Part shown: positions 6,119 to 7,674 of the stretch, one piece after another
Numbering within the stretch: position 1 is the stretch's first letter
Layout: each line of letters starts with the position of its first letter
Assembly (NCBI GenBank): GCA_021200345.1
Contig: JAJQGR010000163.1
Coordinates: forward strand, 1 to 7,674
Source: Lachnospiraceae bacterium
GTDB lineage: Bacteria > Bacillota > Clostridia > Lachnospirales > Lachnospiraceae
Direction: 5' to 3'
DNA: 7,674 nt
The notes under the pieces: model-generated
The model's input: the letters and a program-made list of their open reading frames with translations, nothing else
Told to the model about the DNA's origin: nothing
The model's database searches: none
Position numbers and translations under genes: made by a program

Positions 6119-6144
6119 GAATTTTGTAGAAATGAAAAGCTCTC

Positions 6145-7053
6145 TCATGAAATCCAGAGATCGCTCCCAATACGGCGCAGATGATTCTGATATTCGCTTG
6201 TGCCATACAGCACATCCCTCAGACTGCACAGCTGAATCCGGTTCTTCCTAATCCAGTCATGCAGACGGGCGGAGGTAAGCCCCTCCACATCATAGGTCCG
6301 GCTCAGCGTATAATATCTGCGGTTTTCCCCATAATCTCCCAGTCTTGCCACATGATAGTCCACATATCCCGGATGAAATCCATGCATAATCGCGGCTCCG
6401 TCAGGAAGATCCATGAGTCTCATTCTGTCCTCCAGCAAAAACCGGACCGGGTCGTAATCCTCCAGCTCGTGCAGTGTTTCTCTGATAATATCCCCTGCCA
6501 CAATATTTTTCTGGTCTATAATATACAGCTTCGCCGATTCCCACCTGGGAAGCACCGGATCTACATCAAAACCTCCGTCTTCCCTCAGGTGCATCTTATG
6601 TCCAAAATCAGATGCTATTCCGTATGTGGCGGCAACGTCTGTCATTGCCTTTGCAAAAGGGCCTGTACCTTTCGGCCCTCCCAATGTATCCGGCGCCCGT
6701 CCCAGGATATCCATGCAGCGCTCTATTTCCGTGCTTAACTCGCGAAAAGCCTGCTCATAAACAACGTCCTTTGCATTGTACAGTTCGCTGCGTTCCCTGA
6801 AAAACCCCGTCTCCTTTACTACCAGACTGGGAACCTCTCTGACAGGCAATACCGGTTGATGCCAGAAATGTGGATGCCAGCCCACACTGATCCACGGAAA
6901 ATCCCTCAGACGCCTCAGCGCATCCACTGTCCCGGGTGATTCCAGCATCACATCCGCACTGGTCACATAGCCGTTTTGAATGGCTTCAAAGGTGCCGATA
7001 TTATATACATCTGTATATCCTACATCGTCCGCTCTGATTACAAGTTTATACAT
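6145..7053 (-). CDS. ChbG/YdjC-family carbohydrate deacetylase-like protein, divergent metal site
   Basis: The family consists of metal-dependent deacetylases acting on N-acetylated sugars such as diacetylchitobiose. The chosen start gives 302 residues beginning MYKLVIRADDVG, with AAAGGGG four bases from the ATG; a longer in-frame ATG at 7116 lies inside the upstream transporter gene. Visible family features are RADDVGYTDVYNIG (7-20) with the Asp9-Asp10 pair, GWHPHFW (58-64) with His60 and His62, and HGFHPGYVD (224-232), matching the late His-Pro-Gly block. The usual His-rich motif near residue 120-128 (DSHxHxH) is replaced by DTLGGPKG (122-129), so one metal ligand seems missing; His152 and His155 in GHKMHL might substitute. 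No signal peptide or membrane segment is seen, so it is probably cytoplasmic. It lies 22 bases downstream of an MFS transporter on the same strand, suggesting import and processing of a common substrate. Family placement is fairly sure, substrate and activity unknown. Confidence 0.8.
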   Translation of the reverse strand: MYKLVIRADDVGYTDVYNIGTFEAIQNGYVTSADVMLESPGTVDALRRLRDFPWISVGWHPHFWHQPVLPVREVPSLVVKETGFFRERSELYNAKDVVYEQAFRELSTEIERCMDILGRAPDTLGGPKGTGPFAKAMTDVAATYGIASDFGHKMHLREDGGFDVDPVLPRWESAKLYIIDQKNIVAGDIIRETLHELEDYDPVRFLLEDRMRLMDLPDGAAIMHGFHPGYVDYHVARLGDYGENRRYYTLSRTYDVEGLTSARLHDWIRKNRIQLCSLRDVLYGTSEYQNHLRRIGSDLWIS

Positions 7054-7075
7054 TTTACCCCTTTCTCCCGGCAAA

Positions 7076-7674
7076 TTATTTTCCGCCTGACGGCTCCAGC
7101 TTTCTTCTGAAAGCAAGTACTACAAACAGTGCGCATGCCATGGAAACTGTCATATATCTCCACATGTTTGCGTATCCGGCAACCCCCGCGATCATTCCGC
7201 CAATGGACGGTCCCAAAAGCTGTCCCATATCGATTCCTATATAATTCGTGCAGTTTCCAGCCCCGCGTCTTTCTTTGGGAACCATTTTCATACTCAGAGC
7301 ATTCAGAGACGGCTGACATGCGCCATATCCAAAGGCCGAGAGAAAAGCCGCCAGATAAAACATCCACAGTGTCTGTGAAAAACTTAAGACCCAGAAAGAG
7401 GCCGCAAAACAAATGACAGAGGGTACGGTCACCTTTACAGTTCCGTATTTATCCGCCAGTTTTTCCACAAAAGGTCTGGTAAACAGCAGCGTACCCGCAT
7501 AGATTGCAAAATAAATACCGATATAAGTATACTCCTTATCCGTCAGACGACCGCTCGCAAAAATATACACATAAGAATTAATCAGGCTGAAGCATACGGA
7601 CAAAAAGAACAGAACAATTGCCGGCAGCACTGCCTCTTTCGCGAACATGCTGCTCAGTGAAATATGAAACTTTT
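7076..7674 (-). CDS. Major facilitator superfamily transporter, C-terminal half (N-terminus beyond window)
   Basis: The frame stays open to the right edge (upstream codons read KFHISLSS before the first internal Met at 7648), so that Met is not the start and the gene is cut off. The visible 198 residues correspond to the second six-helix bundle. Hydrophobic segments lie at about 15-36, 47-67, 79-97, 98-120, 140-160 and 165-185. Between the second and third of these is FTRPFVEKLADKYGTVKV, the internal copy of the MFS loop motif. The segment ACQPSLNALSMKMVPKERRGAGN also fits MFS proteins. The protein would sit in the cytoplasmic membrane and move a small solute, driven by an ion gradient; the substrate cannot be told. 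The stop codon lies 22 bases before the ChbG-like gene, so the two are probably one operon. Confidence 0.85.
   Translation of the reverse strand, partial: KFHISLSSMFAKEAVLPAIVLFFLSVCFSLINSYVYIFASGRLTDKEYTYIGIYFAIYAGTLLFTRPFVEKLADKYGTVKVTVPSVICFAASFWVLSFSQTLWMFYLAAFLSAFGYGACQPSLNALSMKMVPKERRGAGNCTNYIGIDMGQLLGPSIGGMIAGVAGYANMWRYMTVSMACALFVVLAFRRKLEPSGGK

Noticed and set aside
7054..7116. 21-residue N-terminal extension of the ChbG-like protein
   Set aside because: The extension overlaps the end of the transporter gene and does not fit the family N-terminus; the ATG at 7053 has its own ribosome binding site and starts directly at the conserved strand.
7038..7412. Minus-strand frame of 124 codons overlapping the MFS gene
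   Set aside because: It is out of frame with the MFS protein, whose membrane segments are clear, and its product looks like an artefact.

Overview
The window looks like chromosomal DNA of a spore-forming, moderately GC-rich member of the Clostridia. The proteins most resemble Lachnospiraceae (Clostridium cluster XIVa) homologues as I remember them; this placement is from memory, not a search. The evidence is the gene order tig-clpP-clpX-lon on one strand, the style of the trigger factor and ClpX sequences, and a small acid-soluble spore protein gene with a sigma-G-like promoter.

Left part (1-5441, all minus strand): a protein quality-control cluster read in the order trigger factor (tig), clpP, clpX, lon. 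Trigger factor acts on nascent chains at the ribosome. ClpX unfolds substrates and feeds them to the ClpP peptidase, and Lon is an independent ATP-dependent protease. lon runs off the left edge just before its catalytic Ser/Lys residues. The gaps are short (92, 44 and 89 nt) and each holds a small inverted repeat but no convincing promoter. One transcript from the promoter upstream of tig is therefore likely, perhaps tuned by hairpins. The ClpP start is reset to an internal ATG with a strong ribosome binding site. lon has an odd leader: an 11-codon ORF containing an A7 run ends one base before the lon ATG.

Middle (5442-5840): a 399-base divergent intergenic region. It holds an extended -10 promoter for tig (minus), a sigma-G-like promoter for the spore protein gene (plus) and two strong hairpins in the spore-gene leader. 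One of those hairpins also looks like an intrinsic terminator on the minus strand. The alpha/beta-type SASP gene follows at 5841-6050.

Right part (6051-7674): a strong, probably bidirectional terminator hairpin separates the SASP gene from a convergent minus-strand pair. The pair is the C-terminal half of an MFS transporter (cut by the right edge) and, 22 nt downstream, a divergent ChbG/YdjC-family deacetylase-like protein.

I see no mobile element, CRISPR array, tRNA or rRNA, and no clearly novel multi-gene system. The points worth a second look are the lon leader, the double-hairpin SASP leader with its possible insulating terminator, and the altered metal site of the ChbG-like protein.
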